Positions 1 through 11,039 of a stretch of 64,000 bases of DNA are shown here, one piece after another (positions within the stretch are counted from its first letter, which is position 1; every line of letters begins with the position of its first letter). Below the pieces are notes generated by a model. That model was not told the origin of the DNA. It did no database searches and saw nothing but the letters and a program-made list of their open reading frames with translations. A program made the position numbers and the translations under genes. Source of the stretch: Canna indica (lineage: Eukaryota > Streptophyta > Magnoliopsida > Zingiberales > Cannaceae); NCBI GenBank assembly GCA_034359265.1, contig CP136890.1:93087501-93151500 (forward strand), read 5' to 3'.

Positions 1-2799
1 ATATACTTTGATTCTGAGTTCAAATAGGATTTTGGTTTAATGCCTTGAGCAACTTATGCATTTGTTAAACATGGCATTGGAATTGTCATAAGTATAGATC
101 TGAGCAGTTTTAATCACATATTTCTAGTTAATTCAGTTAGAATCTCCTTCTTGATGAGCCTGGGTCACATCAGTATGGATTCTATTGTTGGTCATGTATT
201 GGACTAGTTCACTACAAAAGACAAATTTGGTGTCATGTGTTTTGGTGTTATTCCTTTTTTTTTAGAACAGTATACACCGTCCTATGCTACTATCCATTGC
301 CAATACCAGAATGTGAGAAGCCATGTAGTTCAAGTGCATATTGGAGTGATGAGCAATGGCATGTTACTATATTTATATATAAATGAACATACTGTCGAAG
401 ACTTGAAGATACCGAAGAATTGTAGATATTAGAGAAACCTGGAGATATGGTTTTATGTCTAATCATGTGTTTAGTAAAGTAGTGCAATGTGAAGGATACT
501 AATATATTTGTGTTGGTATTAGAGAAATATGATATGAAATCTGTGTTAGGGTGTTGATTGTTTCATCATAGTTACTGCTTGTTAAATTAATGTTCTGTCG
601 AATATAAGAATCCATGTTCTTGGTTTTATCAAGGAAAATACAATTTTATCTCTTCATTGAATCATTCCTGCAACTGCAAATCACTCTCTTCAAGATGGTC
701 TTACTTGGAAATTGGCTTGTGCCATGTCTATTTCAAGTATAAGATGCTGGAAAATTATATGGTCAAGATAAACCTACTTGTGCTACTTCAAATAAGATTT
801 CCAGTTGGAGTAAAGGTGAAGATAAAGGTTGTTAGGGTCTTAGGGAAGCATTACAAAGACACCTTTTTCACTTTAGTCCTTGATGACTTGTCACTTGACA
901 AAGTTGGGCTAGTAATATGTTTTGCTGATACAACGAATTGGGAATGCAATCTTATTGTTTTAATTCAAAATGAAAGCTTTGTATATTTTTTCTTGCATAT
1001 ATATACTTCTCTCACCCTCCTATTAACATTTACACAATAATGGAGTGTTGCTGATCCGCCATCTTTAAAACTTTTCTTTTCCTGAATTAATTTAGGTTAC
1101 CTTTCTGTCATTATTGGTTACTCTCATATAAGCTTCTTATTCCTGTTTGGTCTTCAAGTTAGGAGATTATTTACTTTTATGTTTGTAATGCAAAAGTTTA
1201 AATTCAAGGGTGTCAAGGAACAGAAAAGCATTGTGAATTTTGGGAGTCAGAGCGATCAACAGAAACCAGAATGGATCCTTATTTTTCATATCATCTTTAT
1301 TGTCAATATTTTAATTTCATGTTTCTTTTTTCATTTTCCATAGGATATCATAGGAATTTACTAAATATAAACATGCTTGCTGCATATTGGCCTTCATAAT
1401 GTTTTCAGTTAGCTGCTTTAGGTACTTGGTGGGTTGGCTGAACAAGAACATTTTTATAGTAGTGGGATGATGGAATGAACTTTGCACTTCTGACCTGTGA
1501 AATTGACTAGTACCCATCATTTTGGAAGGCAAGCATTTGCAATTCTTGCACAGAAAAACCTATGAGAGTTCCTCGAGCAGATAATATATGGAATTATACT
1601 TATATTGCTGCCTCAATATGGACACAATAAGCATGTGATGAAAGGTCATAAACCAAGAATAGTTGCATAGGGTCAGAGAAGATATAATGCTTAACATGCA
1701 GTCGATATTCTATAATCGATATTGAAATTCCATTTTTTTTCTTGTCAACATGCTGCACTTTCATACTTATTCTCTTAGTTCAAATAACAGAATGGGCAAA
1801 TGTTGGTTTTTGGCATACTTTTCTTTGATTGTCACATATCTTAAATTTTATCAGTTTCTTAGCAAGACACTATTAATTGTTTTCTATCTAGTAAACCTGA
1901 TGCAATTTTCTTTTGCACTTTTGTTTGTTTGTAGTGGTTTATTGCAACAATCGGAGAAGACTGCTGAGAGCAGTGATGTCCATGGAGATTTTTTCCCCAT
2001 ATTATTTGTAGCATAAGGTCCTAGTACAACTGGTATAAAATTTACTATGGCGACCATCTACATTTGAAGAACTTATCAAAATGTTCTAATAAACTACTGT
2101 ACTTTCTGTGACGTGTGTTTGATTCAGCATGCTTCGATGCAGAGTTTGCACTCTGAAGATATTGCTCTTATCATATTCATTAACTTCAAACCTTCGTGGA
2201 TTGATTAAAATTGTCTCGTGTTTTTTAGTAGATTGTCTTATGTTCTTCATTGAAAGAAGTTTAGATCAGTACACGATGCCAAAAAGCCAAGACGTTGGTC
2301 TCTTCTCTTCGCTGAGATTTTTTCTTTTGGTCAACTTTGCCATGTGATGTTCATAAAATTTCAAAACTTTGACTCAAAAAATTTGAGTTTGATGTAGGCT
2401 GGGTTTTAGATTTTATCTTATCCTTATTATCAATATGATCAGAACTAAATATATTTATGCAAAAATTACATGAAAATTTACAATATGAAAGTTATTTGCT
2501 CTTATTTGACTCGAATATGAAAGGTATACAATATGAAAATTTTCACAAGCTTGGGATCTTGTGTCAGATCGAACAGATTTTGGCTATAATGCTATCAAAC
2601 TCAAATTCACCTGTAGTGCCAGGAGAAAACATTGGGACCACTTTTATCTTTCTGATCTGACATGAGGTTGTAATGATCTGTTTAAAAAGCTTGATTTGAT
2701 AGGGGAGACGAGCTTTGGATAGGAATACTTAAAATTAGAATGTAAGAATCATAAAGATAAATTGAGAATAGTAAGATTGTATTTTTAGGACCTTCGGGT
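1..2799. other. unassigned AT-rich DNA, no supported gene
   Basis: All open frames here are short (up to about 127 codons) and none shows a motif I recognise. The base composition and T-rich tracts resemble plant introns or intergenic DNA. The only stretch that reads like an exon is about 1935-2016: it follows a T-rich tract ending in TTTGTAG and encodes a short hydrophilic peptide containing LLQQSEKTAESSD before a stop. It could be a last exon of a gene lying mostly left of the window, but this is weak. Confidence 0.5.
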
Positions 2800-3308
2800 T
2801 GTTAAGTTCTCTATGTGTCATGATGATCCCTAACGTGTATCATAAATATTACATCATGAGCATTCATGTAAATATGCAGTGTAAAACGCGCTTGCGCATC
2901 GCCCATTGCTTTTGCTCACGCCTAGGCAAACGACATCGTTTGCCTAGACGTGGCATGAACGGTGGGAATGTGCAAACATATGAATTTTATCATGCTCCTT
3001 GTGCTTTTGATATTCTTGGGGGTGACACTTGAGGGTTAGGCTTCGCAATTATATTACCTAGGTATAGCTTGGGTACACTCTAGTTCATTCGCTCTAGTTT
3101 TCGATCAAGCATTTGCTAGCATTTTCATGTAATCGGCCATTGACCAACAATATTTTTGTGTCCAAGCACACGAAGGCTTCGACCCACGCGAAGTGGGAGC
3201 CCATGACTTTTCGACATTGACAAGTAAATTTGCTTCAGGTTGATTCCTCGCACGGGAAGCGAGGGAGCCGCACGGATATTTTTCGTCCAAAATAGTTAGT
3301 CTATGACA
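2800..3308 (+). mobile_element. eroded LTR fragment related to the 716-bp LTRs further right
   Basis: It starts TGTTAAG and ends CTATGACA, matching the TGTTAGG...GTGACA ends of the LTRs at 31121, 33606 and 36028. Shared blocks in the same order include TCATGCTCCT, CTTGGGGGTG(G/A)CACTTG and, near the end, GCACGGGA..GCGAGGG..GCCGCACGG. It is shorter than 716 bp and clearly diverged, so it looks like an old deleted solo LTR. I see no matching target-site duplication. Confidence 0.6.
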
Positions 3309-3329
3309 GTATGATTCTATATGAATTGG

Positions 3330-3668
3330 TTCGCCTTCAAGTCCAAGCTTCACACTCGGGACCGACTCATTGATCATGGTATGCAGGTCGATCCTAGATG
3401 CGTCCTGTGTCTCTCAGCTCCGGAGTCACATGATCACATCTTCCTCCTCTGTCCCTTCACCTCATCTGGGTGGAGACACTTTCTTTCCAACATCTCAGAA
3501 GAGTGGTTCCCTTTATCCTATGCTCAGTGGTCCATCTCTTGCCAAGATTCGCACTCAAGGAAAGTTTCTAGATTTAAGGTCGTCATGTTTTGGCGTTGGA
3601 AGATATGGCTAGAGCGTAATAGCCGATGTTTCGAAAGCTGCTCTCGCCAACCTTTTGAGCTCGCTTGA
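3330..3668 (+). pseudogene. LINE ORF2 C-terminal fragment (zf-RVT domain)
   Basis: The open frame carries the reverse-transcriptase zinc-binding pattern of plant LINE ORF2 proteins: a TRDRL start, then C-V-L-C, ESHDHIFLLC and a following W. The frame ends in TGA shortly after an ERNSRCFE segment. Only this last part of ORF2 was copied, so it is non-functional. It is not a 3' piece of the longer neighbouring LINE, because sequence and length differ; it lacks the RNase H domain. Confidence 0.8.
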
Positions 3669-3823
3669 GAAGAAGTCTCTCTCTACCGCCTCTCGTCTTT
3701 GTAGTTATCGTTATCATTTTCTTTTAACTTGTTATTTTAATGCTCTTTTCTCTCTAGCTTTCATACTTGTATTCTTCAAATCTCTTGATTAATGCAAGTC
3801 TCTTCTTTTAAAAAAAATAAAAA
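3330..3823 (+). mobile_element. 5'-truncated LINE with 19-bp TSD and A-rich tail
   Basis: The 19-bp sequence ATGATTCTATATGAATTGG occurs at 3311-3329 and again, identically, at 3824-3842. The body between them ends in an A-rich tail (about 3810-3823) and encodes the C-terminal zinc-binding part of a LINE ORF2. This is the classic outcome of target-primed reverse transcription with 5' truncation. The perfect TSD points to a fairly young insertion. It landed 2 bp beyond the eroded LTR fragment. Confidence 0.9.
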
Positions 3824-3942
3824 ATGATTCTATATGAATTGGCCTTAAAGGACTACTAAGAAGAGGGATCATATTTATTATTTTTAAACTGCAAAGTCGT
3901 TAATTTTGTTTTATAGGACATGATTAATGAGTAAAACTTATA

Positions 3943-5781
3943 TTTGCGTCTGCGCCTGCGCCTGCGCCTTCGTCTGCCCCTTTGCCTTCCCTATGCACTC
4001 CTTCGACTGGCAAATCTCCCCCCAATAGAGGTAGGCCTCCTGATGGAGCTCGTGATCCGCCAAGTTCTCGGCGGAAATCATCTTCGCGACCTCTGGCACC
4101 CTCAGATCAAAGGGCGTCTCGTCCACCTTCTCAGAGGTCTTCTTCCCGTCCTCCAACATCGGCTCCCCCTGTCTCCTGGGCTCATCTTCTTCAGGACTAC
4201 TCTGTGTCGCCAACGGTAACTTTTAATCCGACCTTAAAAAGTATTCATGTGTCTTCGGACTATGTTTGCTTCTCCCCTGATTAAATCTCTTCTCAGTGTG
4301 CTCCCTAGGAGCATTGTTTGATCGGTAAATTTTTCGATCGTCCTCCGCCGCTTTCGGTGATATCGGACTGGGCTAAACGCCTCTGGCATTCTTCTAGCTT
4401 TACATCGATTTTAGATTTCGAAGAAGATTATTTTGTGTTTTGATTTTTCGATTCCAAATCGTCTCAAGCAATCCTCATTGGAGGACCTTATTCGTTGCGT
4501 GGATGTTCTTTATGCCTTACTCTGTGGAGGCCATCTTTCCGCCCTTGGCATGAATCTTTCTCGACGACACCTATTTGGGTCTGACTTTTGGGCTTGCCTT
4601 TGGAATTTTGGAATGTTGACTCTGTTTCATTGATTGGGAGTTCGATTGGTAAGGTTCTTTCGATGGATTCTCATTCATTTAGTTTTGTTCGTGGTCGATA
4701 TGTTCGCCTCTGTGTTGAGATCGATTTGGCTAAACCCCTTAAGCAGAGCTTGTGGATCGGTGCAGCTCGTAATGAATTTTTTCAACCATTAGCTTATGAA
4801 AATTTGTCGTCTCTTTGCTATTCTTATGGTTGTGTTGGCCATCGTTAAATTGAATGTTCTGTGAAATCATCTTCTTCAAAACTTGTTTTGTCGACTGTTT
4901 CTGGAGCTTCTTCTGCTCCGCCGATTTTTGCTTCAAATTTACCTTCTAAAGTTTCGATTTTAAATGTCGCTAACGCTGAAAATTTACGTCCCGGTCCCTC
5001 ATTAAATCTCAACCACCCGTCGGTTGAGGCGCCGACAGTGCCTGCATGTGGCCCGTGGGTGCAGGTAACCAAGCGGCGAGGTAGCCGTGCTCGCCAAGGT
5101 TCCCGCCCGGCTGATGCACGCGGGGCTGCCTCGCGCCATGGACGACCTGCGTCACGTGGCGCACATGCATATTTCGGTTTGTCTTCGGTGTTTGTCCCAG
5201 GTTTGGATCATGAAGAGGGCGAATTCATGCCCGAGGATGCGGATCCGAATTTTTGGGCGCCTTTCCATGCTGTCGATTCGTCTCACCCGCGCTTTAATGA
5301 GCCGAGATCTGCTGCGGATCTGCCCTCGGATGCCCCGCCTTCGGGTGATGGTTTACGCGATGCTTCGATCCCCCTCATCGTGCCATGCAATCCGCCCGAA
5401 TCTGCTTTGGCAGTTGGCGTATATGTGGCAATTAATTCGGGCTCGACTACGTTGGCGACGCTTGGGTTGTCGGGCGGGCAAAGCCGCCCCACTCCCTCTC
5501 CGTCACGTGCCACTCGTTGGGTTCCAAAACTGGCTGCATCCAACGGCTCTGATGCTATCCCCTCTACCCGAGTTAATTCTAACCCGGGTCAAATTAACTC
5601 CACTTCCTCGACCTTATCGACTGCAGTTACCTCATCTCATATACCTTCCCTCCCCAATCTCTACTGCCCCTCTCCTGTTTTAAACTCTTTTCGCCCTAAC
5701 GCTCTTTCCTCCTCCACCGCAACCCCTTCTCTAGCTGTCACCATTCCCTCCCCCCCCCATCCCATTCAATGGAACAACTGA
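3943..5781 (+). pseudogene. LINE ORF1 remnant (DUF4283-like plus CCHC knuckle)
   Basis: Three parts are readable in interrupted frames. The first is a Pro/Ser/Arg-rich N-terminus with SWAHLLQ (about 3982-4284). The second is a DUF4283-like stretch (about 4330-4720) recognisable by W-R-P-S-F-R-P followed by WVRLLGLPLEFWN. The third is a zinc knuckle CYSYGCVGHR..EC near 4815-4860, broken by a stop after GHR. A long Pro/Ser-rich tail runs open from 4861 to the TGA at 5779-5781. In plant LINEs this protein is an RNA-binding chaperone. Frameshifts and stops make it non-functional. Confidence 0.7.
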
Positions 5782-6034
5782 TGGGGGAGTTAAAATTTAC
5801 CTTTGCGGCCCCTTCTGTCCCGTCGAACCCCTGCCTTCCCCGTAGAAAACTTAAAACCCTAAAAGCCCCTATTTCCATCTCCCCTCTGATCCCCTTGCAG
5901 GTGCAGAAGCGGGCCTGTGCCTCTGATGTTGTCGTTGATCCCGCTCAGGCTGATATTTTTGGTGTGCTTCCCGCACCAAAGACATCCTTCATTGCGATGC
6001 CTTCTGATACTTCCTCCCTCGCTATGGTTCCACG

Positions 6035-6874
6035 ATGAGTTACTTATGTTGGAACATTCGGGGGGCCCGACGTCGTCAGGTGAGAGATCATTTAACATAT
6101 GTTATCAAAAAATATTTTGTGCATCTAATCGCGTTGCAGGAAACCCATGTTGATGTTGCCCGAGCAAATACTATTATTCGTTCCTTTAGAAGGAAGTGGG
6201 ATGACACTTTGTTTCCTTCCAGAGGAGCCTCCGGTGGCCTTATTTTGGCTTGGGATGCCTCTGTCATCCCGGTGAAGGTATTATCTGTCCATTCTCAAGG
6301 TATCACGACCATTATTGGTCATGATCAGTTAGAACCCATTATATTTACTTCGATTTATGCCCGCACAAATCCGACTTTTCGAAATGAACTCTGGAACAAC
6401 TTTACTTGTCTTGATCTTTCGAGCTATCCATGGCTTATATGTGGGGATTTTAACTGTTGTTTGCATAAAGATGAAAAAAAGGGAGGCTTGCCTTTTCACC
6501 TAAATCTTTCGACGCAAGCTTTTATTGATTTTGTGAATTCGATGGGTTTGATTGACTTGGGTTTTATTGGACCTCCTTATACTCGCTCAAACAATAGAAT
6601 GGATCTTGCAAAAATTCAAATTCGCCTTGATCGATTTTTTTGCAATGCCGCATGGTTACATTTTTTTGACTCTGCTACTGTTACACACCTGCCGAAAGGT
6701 TGTTCGGATCATTGCCCCATTCTGTTTAATTTTGGAGTTTTAAAGAATAAAAATAAAATGTTTAAATGTCACAGTTTTCGGACTGAATATCCTGAAACTA
6801 TGGATATTGTTAATAGTGCTTGGAATGAAGTCCCTCTTGATCTTTCGGTTAGGGTAGATTTTCCTCCGGTTTAA
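6035..6874 (+). pseudogene. LINE ORF2 endonuclease domain (APE-type)
   Basis: The 279-codon frame holds the exonuclease/endonuclease/phosphatase signature in order: CWNIRGARR near the start, LQETH, SGGLILAW, CGDFNCC and SDHCPI near residue 225. These are the metal-binding and catalytic motifs of the APE-like endonuclease that nicks target DNA for LINE insertion. ORF2 normally runs on without a break into the reverse transcriptase. Here a frameshift near 6865 ends the frame at a TAA and the product continues in another frame from about 6870. Confidence 0.85.
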
Positions 6875-8760
6875 GATTTACCAGACATGCTCTATCCCAA
6901 TGGAATACTTATGTTTTGGGTAATTTAGAAGTCTTACTTGATGATGCTAATGCTCAAATTGCTAATCTCGAGTTTAAGTGTGCTTCTTCCTGTTTATCTG
7001 ATGCGGATGAATTAGCTCTTAAATCATTATATAATAAGGCTACTGTCCTTATGAGGCAAATAAATTTAAAATATTGGTGTAGAGCTAAATCTAAATGGAT
7101 TTCTGATGGTGATGTTAATTCTATATATTTTCATCGAGTGGCTACTTATAGACGCATAATTAATAAAATTGATAGAATTACTTTAGACAATGGTTCTGTG
7201 CTTGAGAATCACGATGATATTTTATTGGTTTTTTCGGATTTCTATCGTAGTCTCTGGTTCGACAGTATTTCTGCCCCTGTAAACTTTATTGCTCAATTTA
7301 ATTTTGGTTGTATTGATCATGTTAGTGCCAATAATCTAATTGCTCCTTTTAGTCTCTCTAAAGTTTGGAATGTTGTTAAGTCTCTTCCAAATGGGAAGAG
7401 CCCCGGTGTGGATGGTTTTACTGGAGAATTTTTTAAACACTATTGGCATTTGATTTATGAGGATTTTATGAATTGCATGCATGATTTTCATCAAAATAAT
7501 TTTCTGCGTAGAGATTGGAATAAAACTATTTTATTCTTTATCCCTAAAGTTAGAAATCCTTGTGGCATAGGTGATTTTAGACTCATTGCCCTGTGTAACC
7601 TTAGCTATCAGATTCTATCTAAATGTTTGGCTAATAGATTGAAATGTGTCTTGTCTAAGTTAGTTTCAAATAAGTAATCTGCATTCATCAAAGGCAGAAG
7701 TATTCATGATAATATTTTACTTGCCCAAGAAATAGCTCATTCCATGTATGCTTCCAAATGCAAGAATCCTTATGTGATGATTAAAATCGATTTGACTAAG
7801 GCATATGATAAAGTTAGCCGAGATTCAATTTTAAGTATTCTCAAAATTTACAATTTTCCTTTGCAGTTTATAAGCTGGATTAATTCTTGTCTATCGATTG
7901 TTGATTTTGCTTGCCTTTTAAACAATAAACTCTCCCCATTTTTTGGCTCTAAAAGGGGTCTTAGGCAGAGTGATCCTATATCACCTTACCTTTATGTTTT
8001 GGTCTCTCAATTATTGATCCTATTGTTTAATCAAGCTGTTGATTGCAACAAGTTTACCCTGTTTAAAATTAGAAATCGATTTCAAATTAGTCATTTAATG
8101 TATGCTGATGATATTCTTGTGACTTTTCGTGCTAATCCAAAAAGTTTGCGAGCTTTCTATGATATTTTTCAAAAATATGCTCAATGCACTGGTCAAACAA
8201 TTAATTTGACTAAGTTTGAAATTTTCTTCCTGAAAAATACTTCCCAAAGTGTTAAATCCATGATTTCAAATTCGCTCAATATGAAAATTGGTAAATTTTC
8301 ATTTAAGTATTTGGGGTACTTTTATTGCTCCTAAAAGATCTCCGACCCAAACCTTTGATTTAATTTATGATAAGATTAGCAGTAAATTGGGGAATTGGCA
8401 ATCTAACTTTCTATCTCAAGCTAGTCGTGTAATTTTAATTAATTCAATTTTAAATTCTATTCCTTTACATTCTATGTCGGTTTCCTAGTTTTCTAAAAAA
8501 CAAGTAGATAAAATTGAATGCCAAATAAAAAACTTCTTTTGGTCATCCGCTAAGGATAAAAAAAGATTACATCTGCTCAGTTGGTCTACGATTACTTTGC
8601 CAAAAACTCTTGGGGGTTTAGGGTTACAAGATTTGCATTTTAAGGGCTTTACACTGCAAGCTAAAAGAATATTTGATTTTTTAAGCAATAAATCTTCCCC
8701 TGGGTTGACTTGGTCAAAATTAAATATAAAGACCCAAAAATTTTCTTTTCTCATATAAAA
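6875..8760 (+). pseudogene. LINE ORF2 reverse transcriptase domain, broken
   Basis: The frame from 6916 shows the usual connector (KYWCRAKSKWISDGDVNSIYFH), then RT blocks: LPNGKSPGVDGFTGEFFK, FIPK, SAFIKGRSIHDNILLAQE, IDLTKAYDKV, KRGLRQSDPISPYL and YADD at 8101-8112. The catalytic aspartates are present. A TAA at 7675 interrupts the same frame between FIPK and FIKGRS. A frameshift near 8313 moves the thumb region into another frame, where LGNWQ and LPKTLGGLGLQDL are readable. The thumb ends around 8757 with further stops, so it is inactive. Confidence 0.85.
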
Positions 8761-9179
8761 AATGTTCTTGGAGTTGGCGTCTGTTCCGATCGGCTTTTGA
8801 ACAATTGTTTCTCGATTTTTTAAAAATTATAAATAGTGGGAAAAATCTTCTGTTATACAAGATAATTGACTTTTTGACTTACCTCTATCTCTAAAACCAT
8901 CTTTCATGCATATGGATTTGCTCACTGATACAGATGGATTAAATGTAAGTTCTCTAATTTTGAAATCTGCTTGGAACGAGAATGTTTGTAACGCTTACTT
9001 TGGATTGGTGGTGTGGGATTCCATTAGCCGGATCGAGTTGCCTATGAACCCCAATGATGATAAGTTAATTTGAAAAGACTCTTCAGGGGGTAGAGTTACC
9101 ACTAAATCCGCATATGGGTTTCTTAGAAGTCATGTACCTTCAACCGGGCAATCTGACCTTCGTTGGGGATATATCTGAA

Positions 9180-10246
9180 AATTGCCTTCTGCTCCAAAAA
9201 TTAAATTATTTTGCTGAAAACTTTTCCACCAGCGATTACCCACTAGGGCTCGTCTTCATTACCTGGGTCTAAATATTCCTACTCACTGTCCTTTTTGCAA
9301 TTTAACCCCTGAAACCATTGAACATTTGTTCCTTTTATGCTCTTTTGCCAATAACATCTGGATCCTTATTCAGGAAAAAACTAACATTAACATTAATCTC
9401 CCTTCTGTCTGGGATCCTTCTTGGATCTTCTCCAATTATCCACATTCCAAAGGAACCTCCTACCGACCTGCGATAATTGCCACTGGATGTTGGTACATCT
9501 GGCACGCTAGAAATCTCTTGGTGCATAAAATTAGACAGCCTATTCCCTCGGTCTTGATGACGAAAATTTTAGCTTTTACTGAAACCTACTTCAGTAAAAC
9601 GCATCATGAGGGCAATTTTATAAATAAATCTATCATGGTCAAATGGAATCCCCCACTATTTGGAATTCTCAAAATTAACTATGATGCATCTTTTACGGAT
9701 AATGATAGTGGCTTGGGTGTGGTGGTTCGATCGAACAATGGTGATTGCTCTTTTATATTAAGTTGCTATGAAATTGGCAAATCTACCTTACATATGGAAG
9801 CTTTGGAAATCAAAATTTTTTTAACTTTTGTTTTGGCGCATAATTTGTCTATGTTCCAAGTTGAGACCGACTCTAAAATAATGGTCGAAGTACTGAACAA
9901 AAGAATGAACGTACTTTGGGAGATCTACTCAGTTGTTGAAGATATTTTTCACTTATTTTTGCAATATAATCTTGAAAGTTTTATCTTTTGTTATAGAGAG
10001 ACAAATGAAGCTGCCCATTGGACAGCAACGAGGTCTCGGCAGAATCATGATATATTAATTTGGTCATCTATTAGGTCTCCTGAATTGGAGAAAATCTTGT
10101 ATAATAATTTTTTTTGGCCCTGGCTTAGTCAGGAATTAATAAAGTTTGGTAAAAAAAAAAATTATATTAGAATTCAGCAATCTAACTACGATGGCATTTT
10201 TCGGCAAAAAAGCAGCGTGCATGATTATTTTCCTAATGATTATTAG
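9180..10246 (+). pseudogene. LINE ORF2 C-terminus: zinc-binding plus RNase H
   Basis: A zf-RVT segment (KLPSAPKIKLF, CPFCNLTPETIEHLFLLC) spans roughly 9180-9370 with a stop after LFC. The frame open from 9326 to 10246 then carries an RNase H fold of the plant LINE type: NYDASF (about 9680), the MEALE helix, ETDSK (about 9865) and ETNEAAHW (about 9998). Plant L1 elements of this kind acquired an RNase H downstream of RT. The C-terminal frame is open for 306 codons, better preserved than the RT part. Confidence 0.8.
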
Positions 10247-11005
10247 CTTTAGATATCAATTCTCATTTCTGAGACCTTTTTAGTTTCATATTAGACAACT
10301 TTATATGAAAGAAACAAATGGATGTTTAACACAAATGGAATTTTCAAAAGTTAAATTGAGTTCATTTATTTCATAGGATAAGACATATTTTTTATTCGAT
10401 AAATCAAACAAATATTTTTTATTCGATGTAGCATCAAATAAAAAGAGAATTAAACTGTACTGTTTTTTATTTGTCTTACCTATCTTTACGCTGTGAAATG
10501 ATTTTTAAATACATGATTCCCTCATTCTTTTATCGAGTCATATATTCGAATAGGAACAATAAAAAATCTTACAAACACTCAATTAAATTCTGATTGAATG
10601 TAGAAGTAACCCTAAGGCCTAAACCCATTTTTGAATCAATTCAAGCCGGATCAACCCGGACCCAGTCCGGCTTGAAATTGTCAACCCGCTTTATTCATTT
10701 GTAGTGAATTCTTCTTCATACTATGCAACTCAACAAAATTAATGTCATATATGGAAAGTAGTGTCTCTGAGAGCTTTTAAATTGCGCTTTTATGTCGAGT
10801 GCTTCGTATATGCATCGTCGACTATGTCAAATCCCAACCGTCTACTCTAATACGCACGAACTAATCAACGTCTAGGCTAACTCCTTCACCTTCTCCTACT
10901 TTTGTTCTCCCCGATCGTGCCTTTGAATTATTTATCATTTATCATTTATTTTTATTATTCCCGTTTCTCGCCATCTTGTAATTTGTAAACCTTTTTCTCT
11001 TAGCC
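10247..11005. other. intergenic DNA and promoter region of the C2H2 gene
   Basis: AT-rich sequence follows the LINE. The last 200 bases before the TATA box become C/T-rich, as is common upstream of plant housekeeping genes. I see no gene. The 10935-11414 minus-strand open frame is antisense to the 5' leader and has no recognisable domain. Confidence 0.5.
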
Positions 11006-11013
11006 TATATATA
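11006..11013 (+). promoter_or_regulatory. TATA box of the C2H2 zinc-finger gene
   Basis: TATATATA lies about 30 bases upstream of a pyrimidine-rich leader that begins around 11040 and precedes a clear donor site at 11329. Its position fits a core promoter; the transcription start is inferred. Confidence 0.55.
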
Positions 11014-11039
11014 CTCCCGCTCACATATGCTCTTCGTCT

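Larger units (their letters stand above)
3943..10246 (+). mobile_element. decayed full-length-like L1-clade LINE
   Basis: ORF1-like, endonuclease, reverse transcriptase, zinc-binding and RNase H segments follow each other in the normal plant LINE order on the plus strand. At least two frameshifts (near 6865 and 8313) and several in-frame stops (for example 6872, 7675, 8486) break ORF2, and ORF1 has multiple stops. The 5' limit is set where the proline-rich ORF1 start becomes readable after a CTGCGC microsatellite. The 3' limit is the last stop. I could not find a convincing TSD or terminal poly(A), so both ends are approximate; an A-run at 10151-10160 lies inside the last frame. Confidence 0.85.
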
